A stretch of DNA of 64,000 nucleotides from the NCBI GenBank assembly GCA_037903475.1, contig JBAJFG010000384.1, positions 2,929,001 through 2,993,000 on the forward strand. Direction: 5' to 3'. Source of the stretch: Ancylostoma caninum (taxonomy: Eukaryota; Nematoda; Chromadorea; Rhabditida; Ancylostomatidae). The notes beneath the pieces were generated by a model, which was not told where the DNA came from, ran no database searches, and worked only from the letters and a program-made list of their open reading frames with translations. A program made the translations under genes and the position numbers. This document shows positions 25,904-36,177 of the stretch, in pieces (within the stretch, counting starts at the first letter, position 1; each line of letters begins with the position of its first letter).

Positions 25904-26758
25904 CTCAAATCTCAACATTAGGGAGGTTGTGTCAGGAATTTGGTGGTGTTGTAAGAGTATGAACCACTGCAGCCTTCTCCCACCTAGTCAATCATTGACT
26001 GCAGAGTCCTATCATTGTAATTCTTAGTTGATTTCTGCAATTTTCCTATAGATGTGGTCGGCAGTGGTAAACAAAAGATGGTTTTTCCCTGCTCCAGGGT
26101 AACGTTGTCCCTCACATTCCAAAATTCACCCGGCAAAGCTGAAGCAGTAGGGCATCGAGGCTCTCACTCATTGAATTTATTTGTCAACCATTACCCTACT
26201 GTATACCCTTTTCCGATCTCTAGATGCCATCCTGCGACAGCAGCAGATTGCTGATATGGAGCATGCTGAAACCGCCTTAGAAGAGTGCAAACTCTTGTGG
26301 TCTGTGTTTTTGTTGTTGAGGCATTCACTTTAAACTGAATTGTCGGCCAAGATCTATCGAATTGAACGGAGGCTATGCTGATGAAAAGATTGTGTTTGAG
26401 TCGAATTACAACGCTTTGAACTGGGCTGTCCATTTCGGCAATTGATTTCGCAACAACCTCATATTACAAGCACAGATATATCTTCATTACAGCGCTGCCT
26501 CCTTGTAAGTGCGTGGATTTTTAAAATACTTTAAAAATTTTCTGTAAGTTCAGAAATGTGTTTAGTTCACTGAACATGCCGGATGCGGGCGTCCACCGTG
26601 TGGAGTGGCCTCCAGTGCCTTGTTGGCGAACGTGGCCGGGCTTGGGTGGCCGTTGCCTTGTGGCTCGATTCAACTCGGCTTATATGTATCTGTGCTTGTT
26701 ATATTACATAGAAGGCGTGAGTAATTGGGCACAACTGGCCATGGGGAATTTCCCCATG
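25904..26758. other. Unassigned, no gene recognised
   Basis: A TTGCCTTGTGG(C/T)TCGA motif near 26655 also occurs near 24648 in the possible LTR segment. Otherwise nothing was recognised. Confidence 0.4.
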
Positions 26759-27044
26759 TTGGACAAGATAAGTATACCTGTGCGAGATATGATGCACGTC
26801 AGTTTGGGATGTATCCAGACTAGTGTGAGCTGTAGCGAGCCGCGAGGTTCCTCCACAAAGAGCAGGCGGCCCGCGAGTCAAGTCCCGAAACAAGATTTGG
26901 AGTTGGAAGTTGGACAAGATAAGTATACCTGTGCGAGATATGATGCACGTCAGTTTGGGATGTATCCAGACTAGTGTGAGCTGTAGCGAGCTGCGAGGTT
27001 CCTCCACAAAGAGCAGGCGGCCCGCGAGTCAAGTCCCGAAACAA
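26759..27044. repeat. Near-perfect 151-bp tandem duplication
   Basis: The unit starting TTGGACAAGATAAGTATACC occurs at 26759 and 26910. About 135 bp of the second copy is present. I see one substitution between the copies (GAGCCGCG versus GAGCTGCG). The first copy carries an extra GATTTGGAGTTGGAAG linker. The near identity points to a very recent duplication, or to an assembly duplication. Confidence 0.95.
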
Positions 27045-27890
27045 CGGCCATCCCCAGCCGGAGGGGTCTCCAAATATAATTTATACTTATGTCCATTCAG
27101 GGATTTTTGATGGCACATCTCTAGTGTATATAACAGATAAATGAATAAATAAACAAAAAATAATGCCTGAAGCAAGGAATGTTCCAATATCCGAAGCTAG
27201 CTTCGGCTTCGTTGAGAACCATTTCTTCGCAATTGTGCCTGGTAGCGATAGAATTAGGAAAGCGCTAAGGAATGCGGAAGTTTTGGATGGAAGTTGCATT
27301 GTCGTTGGACCGATTTAGACGTTATACCTAGTCCGAATTCATGTGAAACGGGGAAACTGCGTGTTTGTGCAATGAATTTCTTTACATTGCACTTTCTGAA
27401 TCACAGATACCCGTTTATCTGCAGCAGATGTAAAGCTTCCTGAGAAGGAGGGGTCCATTTACCGACTTTCCGGTCGTTGTGTGAAGCAAGAGCAAACAGA
27501 CAGCTGGTTCATAATCTTCGAAAAAATTGGGAAGCTTTCACTGAAAGAGAATGATTTCATATTCCCTTATCGCGAGCCGCGAACTCGTCCAGCGAGCGGC
27601 GACAAGGAGTGCCCCGTACCATTTTTGTCGCGCTCGGCAGAACTCTCTGGGGGTATCTTTCTTCGTAGTTTCGCAAACCTTTTGAACAAATTGCACTTCT
27701 ACAAAGACGCACATAAAAACCACTAGGGGTACAGACTGGCTATTAGCGGTCTGTGTCTCGACCGCATTGCCGAAAGCTGAGGTAAGCACTGATAAGCCTG
27801 AGTGTGTGTTCGTTTCTGGCTTTGACTTACTCCCTGATTGAATGACTACTGTATAAAGACGATGTTTTTAAGAGAATGGGCCGTTTGTAC
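27045..27890. other. Unassigned, no gene recognised
   Basis: Short A+T-rich tract near 27120-27165; otherwise no recognisable content. Confidence 0.5.
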
Positions 27891-27906
27891 TATAGACCAC
27901 TTCAGG

Positions 27907-27955
27907 CTCTGATGAAGGCGAGATCGCCGAAGCGTAGGCCAGTTGGACGAATAAA
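27907..27955 (+). ncRNA. Second hammerhead-like core motif
   Basis: CTGATGA at 27909-27915 is followed by A, a GGCG-AGAT-CGCC hairpin (27917-27928) and GAAG. The order CUGANGA, stem II, GAAN matches the hammerhead core, here with an intact CUGAUGA but G in place of the last A of GAAA. The text resembles the motif at 19137-19174 (CTGACAAAGGC...GCCGAAACGT...AATAAA), and AATAAA again follows, at 27950-27955. Stem III is poor: GGCC near 27879 could pair with GGCC at 27937-27940 only with a large bulge. Likely a relic of the same retroelement end. Confidence 0.3.
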
Positions 27956-30036
27956 ATCATTGCCAATCTTTGTCAAAAAACAGATTTACTGCACAAAGTA
28001 GAATTCATAATTAGATTAAAAGGTTAGGAGATTAAAAAACAGCCGATCATGGTATACGAATTGCACTTACTCAATAACGAACAAATAGTTCTGCTATGAT
28101 ATGTCTTTAGCTCTTCTCACTTGATGTTTTCGGTCCGTACTTACCGGTAAGACTAGAAAGTTTGATGCGGTGTCCTTTTCGTCATCTTTTGCGTTTCTAG
28201 CACTTTAGTCATGAATGATGACGATGTAGCGTAGTTAGTCCTAGAATGCGTTCTGGAGGTGGTAGCCAGGAACAGGAACAGTAGGGATTACGTCAATGAT
28301 GTACACGTCTCTTCCCTGGACACCAGGTTCAGAATATTCGTTCGTAGAATATTCGGCGCTCGGCGGCAAAACTCTGAGAAGAACGCTCGGCGGCAAAAAT
28401 GACAAATCTCACACCATTGTGAGTGGGACTTTAGTATAGTGTCGTGAAAGATGCTTACGATTACGAAATATATCAGATTTTGCTGGAAGAACTCGTCCAG
28501 GTCGAAGGAGCAAGAGCTCCGGACGTTTGCAAAAAGGTCCACGAATCCTAAACAGTTGTGCGATCTCCCTGCTAGTCATCCCACTTTTGAGCACTATTTG
28601 TCAAATCCAGAGCGCAAATTGTTGCGAAAAGTGCGACAAGCAGAAACAGGATCAAATCATGCCCAAAAACGAGTAGAAAAAAAATGTTACCCTGAGTCAT
28701 CTTATGCTTTTAATTACTAAACGCCTGAAGTGTCCAATCTGTGAAGCACATGGAGGCTTCCTTAATTACGAGTCGGTCTCGAAGAATGGTTACAAAAATT
28801 GAAGATGATGAGGGAAAAACAGTGGAAATATTAGGTTGAGGAGAAATTAATGGAAGAAACGGCATCCAAGTCATATTTTCAGCTGTAACTTTTGAGAGGG
28901 TTTTTCGGAGTGAAGTGAGTGGAGGCTGAAGGCTGCGGCTGGCTATACAAGGTGACTCCTGGTTAAAAATGATCAAAATCAGCGGGCTCTTTTTCGCCAA
29001 AGAAGAAACTGAGTGCTGGGACGAGATAGTGATCAGAGAGTAATGAGCCGTGAGAGTAAAAATAACAGGTCAACAGAGTGCAGGAAAGCCGGAAAGCCCC
29101 GCTAGTTTGGTGCAGGAAAAAAGTGGGAAAATTGGCATGCGAAATAGGTGGCGTGGAGCAGGGTTTTTGGTTTTTGTTTTTTTTTCTCCGAAGGTTCCCC
29201 TCAGCTCTCAGAACTGTTCTACCCATATGGTAGCCCTGTCTCTCCTACCTCGTGGGAGCAACTCGAATCACAGCAATCGCCTCGCGTTATGACGTTATAC
29301 TGTCCGAGGGGTGGCTCCCCAACAAAACCCATATCTTTAGATTCGAAGTAAGAGGGTGGTCGGGTACTGTGAAATATTTAGCTGCTCTCTCCTTGATTGC
29401 AATGCCCTTGTTATTGGCCTCAGTGCTTGTCAAGCTGCTGCACAGCAGCTCATTATAGAGGTTGGGACAAAAGCACCCTTTCGCAACTGAAGGCGTAGCT
29501 GCAACCACAAGCATTCCCTGGTACTTCAGTAGCAACGCGGTAATACTTTGGGTAATGTACTACTATGTCAGCAGGCCATGCCTGACCGAATCATTAACAA
29601 TAGGGAATCATAAAATTTTGAAAATTTTCTTCCATTACTTTCACCTCAACCTAATACGTCAGTGGACGAGAAAATGCCCAGTATGGGGGGGGGGGGCGAT
29701 ATGCATTAGAGTCCATTAGGAGCAAATGATGTGGAGTGAAAAAGATATGCATGGTCATTTGAAGGAGTTATGTTCCGTCAATTACCCATTCTCTAATGTT
29801 GAGCCAAAAAGATGAAAGAATGGATATTCAAGAAGTTCTAGAGTGCAGGCAAATCGCATTTTAATTTTGCCGCTGGTTTTTTTGAAGTACTTTAAGAGTT
29901 AGGCAGAGCACTATTTGAAGGGGGGGGGGGGAGAGAGGGAGGGAGTGCGCTGCCTGCTCAACACAGCATTTATAACCAAATGCGGTTCTTTCTCCACGTG
30001 CACTATTTTTTATCACCATAGTATCACCATAGTATC
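27956..30036. other. Unassigned; two homopolymer G tracts
   Basis: Runs of 12 G occur at 29685-29696 and near 29920. Near 28355 and 28385 the string CGCTCGGCGGCAAAA is repeated. No gene was recognised. Confidence 0.5.
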
Positions 30037-30040
30037 TTAA

Positions 30041-30456
30041 AGGCAGAGGTCCACCTCATATTCGTGGTTGAGATAATGGCAGATTCTACATCTCCTCCAC
30101 ACGCTGAATCCAGCGATATAGGTAAATTGCCTCAAAATAGTCGTTAAACCCGTCTTCCTGGACGGAGTCTGTAACAGATTGCTAACCCGAGTTGACGTGT
30201 GAAGCCGTTGATCTTATCGATTGAACACGCCAAGACTCGTTGGCCACCGCGGCAGCCGTGGCAGTCAGCCAGCACAGCAATCGGATTTTTGGAGCGATCC
30301 GCCTCCGGGCTCCAAAAATGTAGCCATTTCGACCGCTTCAAAAATGGGGCTTTTGTCACTTTTGGGTCTGCTGATGTACATTACTGGGATCAACATGACC
30401 AGAAGGCTTAGGATATGTCTTTAACTCCAACAACGGAATGAGGTGGCCCCCTGCCT
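30041..30456 (-). mobile_element. TTAA-flanked MITE, family copy 3 (416 bp)
   Basis: This has perfect TTAA on both sides, ends AGGCAGAGGTCCACCTCAT and GAATGAGGTGGCCCCCTGCC, and the family interior (AACCCGAGTTGACGTGTGAA). It is the best preserved single copy. An internal TTAA at about 30144 (GTCGTTAAACCCG) is the position where another copy inserted in the 61202-62013 element. Confidence 0.85.
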
Positions 30457-30460
30457 TTAA

Positions 30461-33400
30461 AACGATCGAAACAGTATAGGGGTATCAAAATGTTTCCGGA
30501 CTCAACCTGTTCCATCCCTTTTTTATCAAAACTTTGAGTGCGGTCGTGTAGCGTAAAATCTTCAAATCCACCATGCCAAGTTTCATGTTCTTAAGCTGAC
30601 TCGTTCAATAATAATGGCCCTTTTTCCTGGATTCCTGAATCAAAGCTTTGTTCATGGAACAAAGATATCTTTCTTTCAGAAAAAAAGAACAGTGATGTAT
30701 CTCAAAGGGGGTCCCTCCGGAAGCGGAGAAGCTGCAGCATTTACTCAGCTGATGTAGTTCTGCCTAACAAATCGTGTTCACGCTCGCCTAGCGTTAGCGA
30801 CTAGTTCCGCTACATTCACGCATGAGAATATGTTCCAGCTGAACAACAAAACACTATGAAATATGTAGATGTAGACACTAGTCGGAGTAGAAAATCCTAT
30901 GGAAGAGTAAAGTGTCAATCTAGACTACGAGTGACCAAAAACAAAACGGTTGCACTTCCTGAGACATAGACGAATGTGCTAGAATCTTTACGTAACTCCA
31001 ACAGCAGTTCTGACAATTTTCATCCATGCGCTGCTCACGGAAGGAATACGGAAAACTTCTACTTGATCATACACTTCGTTGAATTTTGCAGTTCTTCGAA
31101 AAGAAATAGGGTAAATCAACACAAAATTAATGAAAAATGTAAGTGAAATAAAAATCAAAACTAGTAAATAAACAAGAAACACCAGTAAATTAATTAAGTT
31201 AATTAAATTACAACAATTGCGTTGTTTTTCTCAACTTCCAGACAAAAATCATCTATTCCCGCATCCCTCACTTTCTCCAGAAATTAGATGGTAGCCGCCT
31301 GGACAGAAAAATTTCAGGAGAGGTAAGCCTAGAAACAATTGTCATGAGAATTATCATACTTGCATGAGCAGGAAAACAGCTTTCTTTTTGTGAATCCTCC
31401 ATGGACTGGACATTATCTGACTTGAGGTCAGTGCGGAACTGAGGAACTATGAGATACGTAGTATAGTCTCTCAGCTCACCCCTGTCTTCAAGCAGCTCAG
31501 AGATAAGTTTACGAGAAGCATGGAGATTGTTGGCCGATGAAAAAATCGCCGGCACGGACGCACGAAAAAAACCGATGAAAAATGCGCCCTTCGCAGCAAT
31601 CGGCGCCGTGACTGACAGCTGTTATTTTAGTGGCACATATCTGGGAAAACAATGTCGCCCGTCAGAGGCAGATGAGTGGGCGACGCTTGCCGCTAGTGAT
31701 CCTCTGCGAGTACAGCACAACCCGTTTGAAGAACGAGCGGATCCTGGAGTGAGAAGGCCGGAGATGAATTGCTTCTCGTCAGCTGCACTCATCGAACAAT
31801 CACCTCCACTGTTATACTGCTTGGGTTTTCGGTGAATGTACATATTGTGTCTGTCTAAACCATGACTTGGGGCTTAGGCGAATTCGAGCAAACAGGGTGA
31901 ACAATGGATTACTGGTTCTGAAATATGTATTCTAAGGATTTGTGGAGTGTTAGAAGGTCTCGGCAACATCCTTCCAGCTGAAGCAAAACCCAGACCGATT
32001 AGTCACTGATAAATGCCTTTCCGACGCCCGCTTGAAGCTTCATTCTTCGCGGGTACCATCATATTTGTTTATTGATTGCACTTATTTTTATTTGTAGTAG
32101 ATAGTGAAGTATCCCACAGCAGATGATGAAGGGATTTAAGTTGTGAAGGTAATTAAACACGGAAACCACCACGTGAGCAGATTCAAGCATTATTTATTCA
32201 TTTGCTTAGGCGCACAAAACTGAAACAAGCAATCAAATACGGATCAATGAGTCTGACTCCGAAAGTAGTAACGAGGGACGCTGGGGTTTTTTGTAATGTT
32301 AAAAATAAAAGGCTTAAAAGGGTGGTCTGGTTTGGACGATTTGCTTTTTATGTTTTTTTTTTCAGGTGGCCTCTCTAAACATTAGTAAGGAATAAAAATG
32401 GCATGATGCTAATCTCGTTAAAATATGGGGCGGCGCAACAGTAAAACGTCTAAAGGCGAGGTGATCACGCTACCATATATGAATTTATCTATTAATAGAG
32501 TTGAATGGAATAAACTAGAAACAACGAGATTTGCAAAGAAAAAGCCTCGCTCTCTGAGATCTGACCTCAAGAATGGCTTCAACATAACGTGAGTAGGTCT
32601 ACTCACGTGGATAAATCAAAGGCCTGATGTTCTGGGGAATGAAAATATGGACCAAAATGCGCCGAGACCGGTAGGGAAAATTTGTTATTGCCTTCTTCTC
32701 ATCAGCAGTTTTCTCCGTTTGTTTTGGTTTGCGACTTTCATGGAGCGGATTGATGTAAACGAGATTTGCAAGCCCAACATCCAACGAAAAATGCCGTTGA
32801 AAAGCAAAAATATGGCCTACAGAAGAAAACCAGAGTGTGCGGGTAAAGCCAAGTTCCAAGTAATGATCGTAATGAACAAAAATTGATTTCGATAGCTAGA
32901 ATAAATTAAGGAGAGATACTTGATAATCATACATGCATCCGCAGCAGATAAACAAATCAGAATTGCTCACCACTAGCGTAAAAGAAAAAGAACTTATGAA
33001 AGAACCACTGGCTAGAACATTTATTCATCCAAGTCGCTATCTAGTGTTCTGCTTTAGCAGCTTTCTTTTTTCTTTTTTTAACACCACCGCGACAATGTGC
33101 TCAACTGGTTGGCATGGTGCAACGTGTGGGACCGCGTGCTCAACCAGGTGAGCACGCTCTTTTCGGACTTATATTTCTGTGAAGCAGTCATGATTAGCAA
33201 ACCTCTATGTAGCGTTATACTAATAAATGTTCAAGCTTTCCATACATGCACTGAGCAGAGCAGGTGTTCATTCAAACTTTTCTAACATGTGGTTGAAAAA
33301 TACACCAGGAAGAACGATACACGAAACAGAAACTACGACCAGTATCAAGTGAATGGACGACAAAGATTTGGGAACACTCTCGGCGATCACAAAAAACAAA

Positions 33401-34362
33401 ACGATCGGGCTCAGATTTGCGCAAATTCGGGGTATTATGCAGCGGAGGAAAAATTCCCATTACATGGGACCACGTGCTCAAGCGGTTGAGCACGGGTTCC
33501 ACTTTTGCAAAAGCACGTATGTCGCATGTGACACACCATGCCAAAAGCGTAAGGCCGCGAATGTGTTAAATTGACAGTTTTGATGGAGGTACATACAAAA
33601 CTGCCTCGAAACAGTCTTTAAACCGCGTTCCAGTGATAATCAGGTGGTGCTGTTCCTGCAGGTGCTGGATCATGTTGGAATTTTGAGCATGGATGCGCAC
33701 TGTGCTAATAATTATCCCCTATTCCCTCCCCCCTTCTCCCCTCTCCCCTGCCATTGTGGCGTTTTTATTTCTGTAGAACCATCTCTGATCGTGAAAGCAA
33801 AACTGTCACGTTTGGTTAGAGAGTGGTTCTTGATTAGTTATCAGACATCTGGAATGGTTTCTTTTCCAAGTGCGAAGGAAGTCTAACAAGAACGGGGATG
33901 GCGAGACTTGGTTCCCCCCCTACATAGACACGCACTTTGGAATTCACAGCGCATCACCACTCTCCTTGCAACTTAAGAGAATTCCTGAAAATGTTTCCGG
34001 TTGTAATTTGATTTTGTTGATAATTTCGTTACTTTGATCGACAATCTACGTAGCACGACGTTTTCAGCATCCAAACACTATAGGAGACACTTGAGAAGGA
34101 GAAAGCCCTAAAGCTGTTCTTTTCTTTCACACAGCACTACATTGATCTCTAGCGTTGGAACATTCAAGTTTTCTATTCATTTGAAATATTCGATAATTAA
34201 AAGCAAAAATATTCGATTTTGAATATGTGGGAAATCCTATTGTTCCATCGTTGGACACCAGTACGATGCTGTAGGGAAGAGAAGAAGAGCTTCAGGGCTT
34301 TCTCATCCTTGAATATCGGTATTCCTAAAATCATAGTTAATATTAATAGGCATTTTACATTT

Positions 34363-34364
<2 letters not shown>
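30461..34364. other. Unassigned, no gene recognised
   Basis: A+T-rich tract at 31130-31215. A 102-codon plus frame at 31527-31835 faces a 73-codon minus frame, and neither is recognisable. The palindromic CGTGCTCAA-GCGG-TTGAGCACG at 33473-33494 has a relative at about 33132-33153 (GTGCTCAACCAGGTGAGCAC). Confidence 0.45.
33473..33494. repeat. Short perfect palindrome
   Basis: Nine-base arms CGTGCTCAA and TTGAGCACG are separated by GCGG. A similar hairpin with GTGCTCAACCAGGTGAGCAC lies about 340 bp upstream, and both follow GGGACC(A/G). The function is unknown. Confidence 0.7.

Positions 34365-34455
<91 letters not shown>
34365..34455. repeat. (TG)n microsatellite, 91 bp
   Basis: Uninterrupted TG dinucleotides, about 45 units. 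It is followed directly by the GTGGGGAAACGCC repeat, the same partnership seen at 58315-58945. Confidence 0.98.
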
Positions 34456-34456
<1 letters not shown>

Positions 34457-34479
34457 AGTGTGAAACGGAATGCGAGGGC

Positions 34480-34650
34480 GCAGCCTAGACCGAAGAAAAC
34501 GCTCTACAACGGGTCCACTGTTACTGTAGGAGTGCGACGGCGTCCAAAAGTGGGGAAACGCCTGGAGTCGGGTCCAATGGTGTGATAAGGAGCGTTGGCC
34601 TCCAAAAATGGGGAAACGCCTGCAGTTGGGTCCAACGGTGTGATAAGGGT
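34480..34650. repeat. Dispersed repeat with two internal units
   Basis: Two units of about 60 bp share TGGGGAAACGCCTG, GGGTCCAA and GGTGTGATAAGG. Related text occurs at 58850-58945 (GTCGAAAAGTGGGGAC, GGTGTGATAAGTG) and at 53310-53340 (GTGGGGAAACGCCTCGAGAC). This is probably a transposon terminus linked to the dinucleotide tract. Confidence 0.7.
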
Positions 34651-35087
34651 GCTAGGAATTCGCTAGGCGGGTCTATTTCTGCATGAGGGGTACGCTTACG
34701 CTGTTTCGGCGTACCCTCCTACTTAAATCTCCCAGATGTACATTGTATCCTTTCGTATCCGTGTACTCTTCCCATTACGCTTGTGTCTGAATGAACCACT
34801 CCTCCCTTTCTGTTTGTATACATCGGTGGACCCTTATCACTCAAATTACCACAACAACCAGTTGAGCCTAAATCATTTCAAGATAACATTTTCACTGAAT
34901 TGGTTACACTCAATTCTTCACGGCCACTAATTTCGCTCATATGGGAGAGCATAACTTTGTTCATTTGGGGGGGGGGGGGAAAGCTACCACGTACGGATCA
35001 AGGGCTTCTCAGGAGAGCGGTAGAGCTTCGTGGAAGGATACAGATTTTATCAATTCATTTACACTTTTGTGTTTGCTTTCAACGTGC

Positions 35088-35160
35088 AGTATGCGAGCGA
35101 AGAGAGCATCGATAGAAGTCTGGAAGCCCGACGTCAGCCGGATGGCCAGACTGGTTTCAG
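35088..35160. repeat. Dispersed repeat shared with 59148-59215
   Basis: ATGCGAGCGAAGAGAGCATC and GGATGGCCAGACTGG here correspond to ATGCGAGCGAAGCGAGCATC and GGCGGCCAGACTAG at 59148-59210. Both lie some hundreds of bases beyond a TG/CA tract, so they probably belong to one element family. Confidence 0.7.
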
Positions 35161-35555
35161 ACAATGTATAGTGAGCTGGATGAGTTGGACGCAGGTTTCG
35201 ATCACCCGCTGCTTGAGAGCGAAGATAAATTCTAAAGTTATATTGAACTTTCTTGTGGTCTGTTCAGTTTTCGTTTCGTGCATGAACCTTATACGAGAAC
35301 TAAACATAAAAGTAGGTTTCCTCCTGCACTCATCAGTAAGGTGAAGGAAACCTACTGAATAATGTTTATTAATTAATGTTCTATATGTGCACATATTTGT
35401 AAAATAGACCTACTTAAATATTAGCTACTGAAACTTACATCTGGTTAGATTGATATAAACATCCAACCACATATAAGCAGTGTGAATAAAAAATGAGTAG
35501 TACCTAGTGGAATATAATCAACAAGAAGGTATTGATTATATGGCACTGTGTTTAA

Positions 35556-36015
35556 AGGCAGTGTCTCAACTCATGTTGGGTGCCGAGATATTCACCGATT
35601 CAGGTCCAGCTGGGAGCGCTGATTCCAATGATGTGCTTGATGCCAGAAAACACCTTCAAAAACCCCTACTTTTAAGGCAAAATGGGATACAGGAGCGGAC
35701 GAGTATTCTTGCTACGTAGCTAGCAAAAGCGGAGCTGAGAAGCTGAGATTGCACCTTGAAATGAACTTCTCAGCAGCAGCTATTATCAAACAAACAAACA
35801 TTTTCGTGTTGAAAAGCCATGCCGCACCCTCAGCAAGCTCTTACTGCGGAATGAACTCTCTCGTCCACTGGCCGAGAATTTCGAAATTCTCGGCCAAAGA
35901 AACCCGTAACTTATGGGGTTTTCGACGTTTCTAGGAAAAACAAAGTACATCGTTGTGCTCAGCGGCTCGCATTCTTTCGGCTGACGAACTTTGTCCCTGA
36001 GGTGAGACACTGCCT
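35556..36015. mobile_element. TTAA-flanked foldback-type MITE (460 bp)
   Basis: Perfect TTAA borders. The ends are AGGCAGTGTCTCAACTC and GAGGTGAGACACTGCCT. The interior differs from the 420-bp family, so this is a distinct subfamily with the same AGGCAG terminus. It includes a 28-bp perfect palindrome at 35869-35896. Confidence 0.8.
35869..35896. repeat. 28-bp perfect palindrome
   Basis: The half-site TGGCCGAGAATTTC is followed directly by its exact reverse complement, with no spacer. It lies inside the 35556-36015 element. Confidence 0.95.
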
Positions 36016-36177
36016 TTAATGGTTTAGAATTGTTTATTTGTAATAGATCATGACTAAATGGATGTATTACATGGCTGGAACAGATGGATGTATTTACTGA
36101 TCAGAGGTTTAATTTATTATGGCATTTTGAGTCCTGAATCAACATTTTTTAGGAATTCTTGGCTAATTATATTGTAA

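Noticed and set aside
31527..31843. Possible exon on either strand
   Set aside because: Both strands are open in part, but I found no convincing splice sites or protein similarity.
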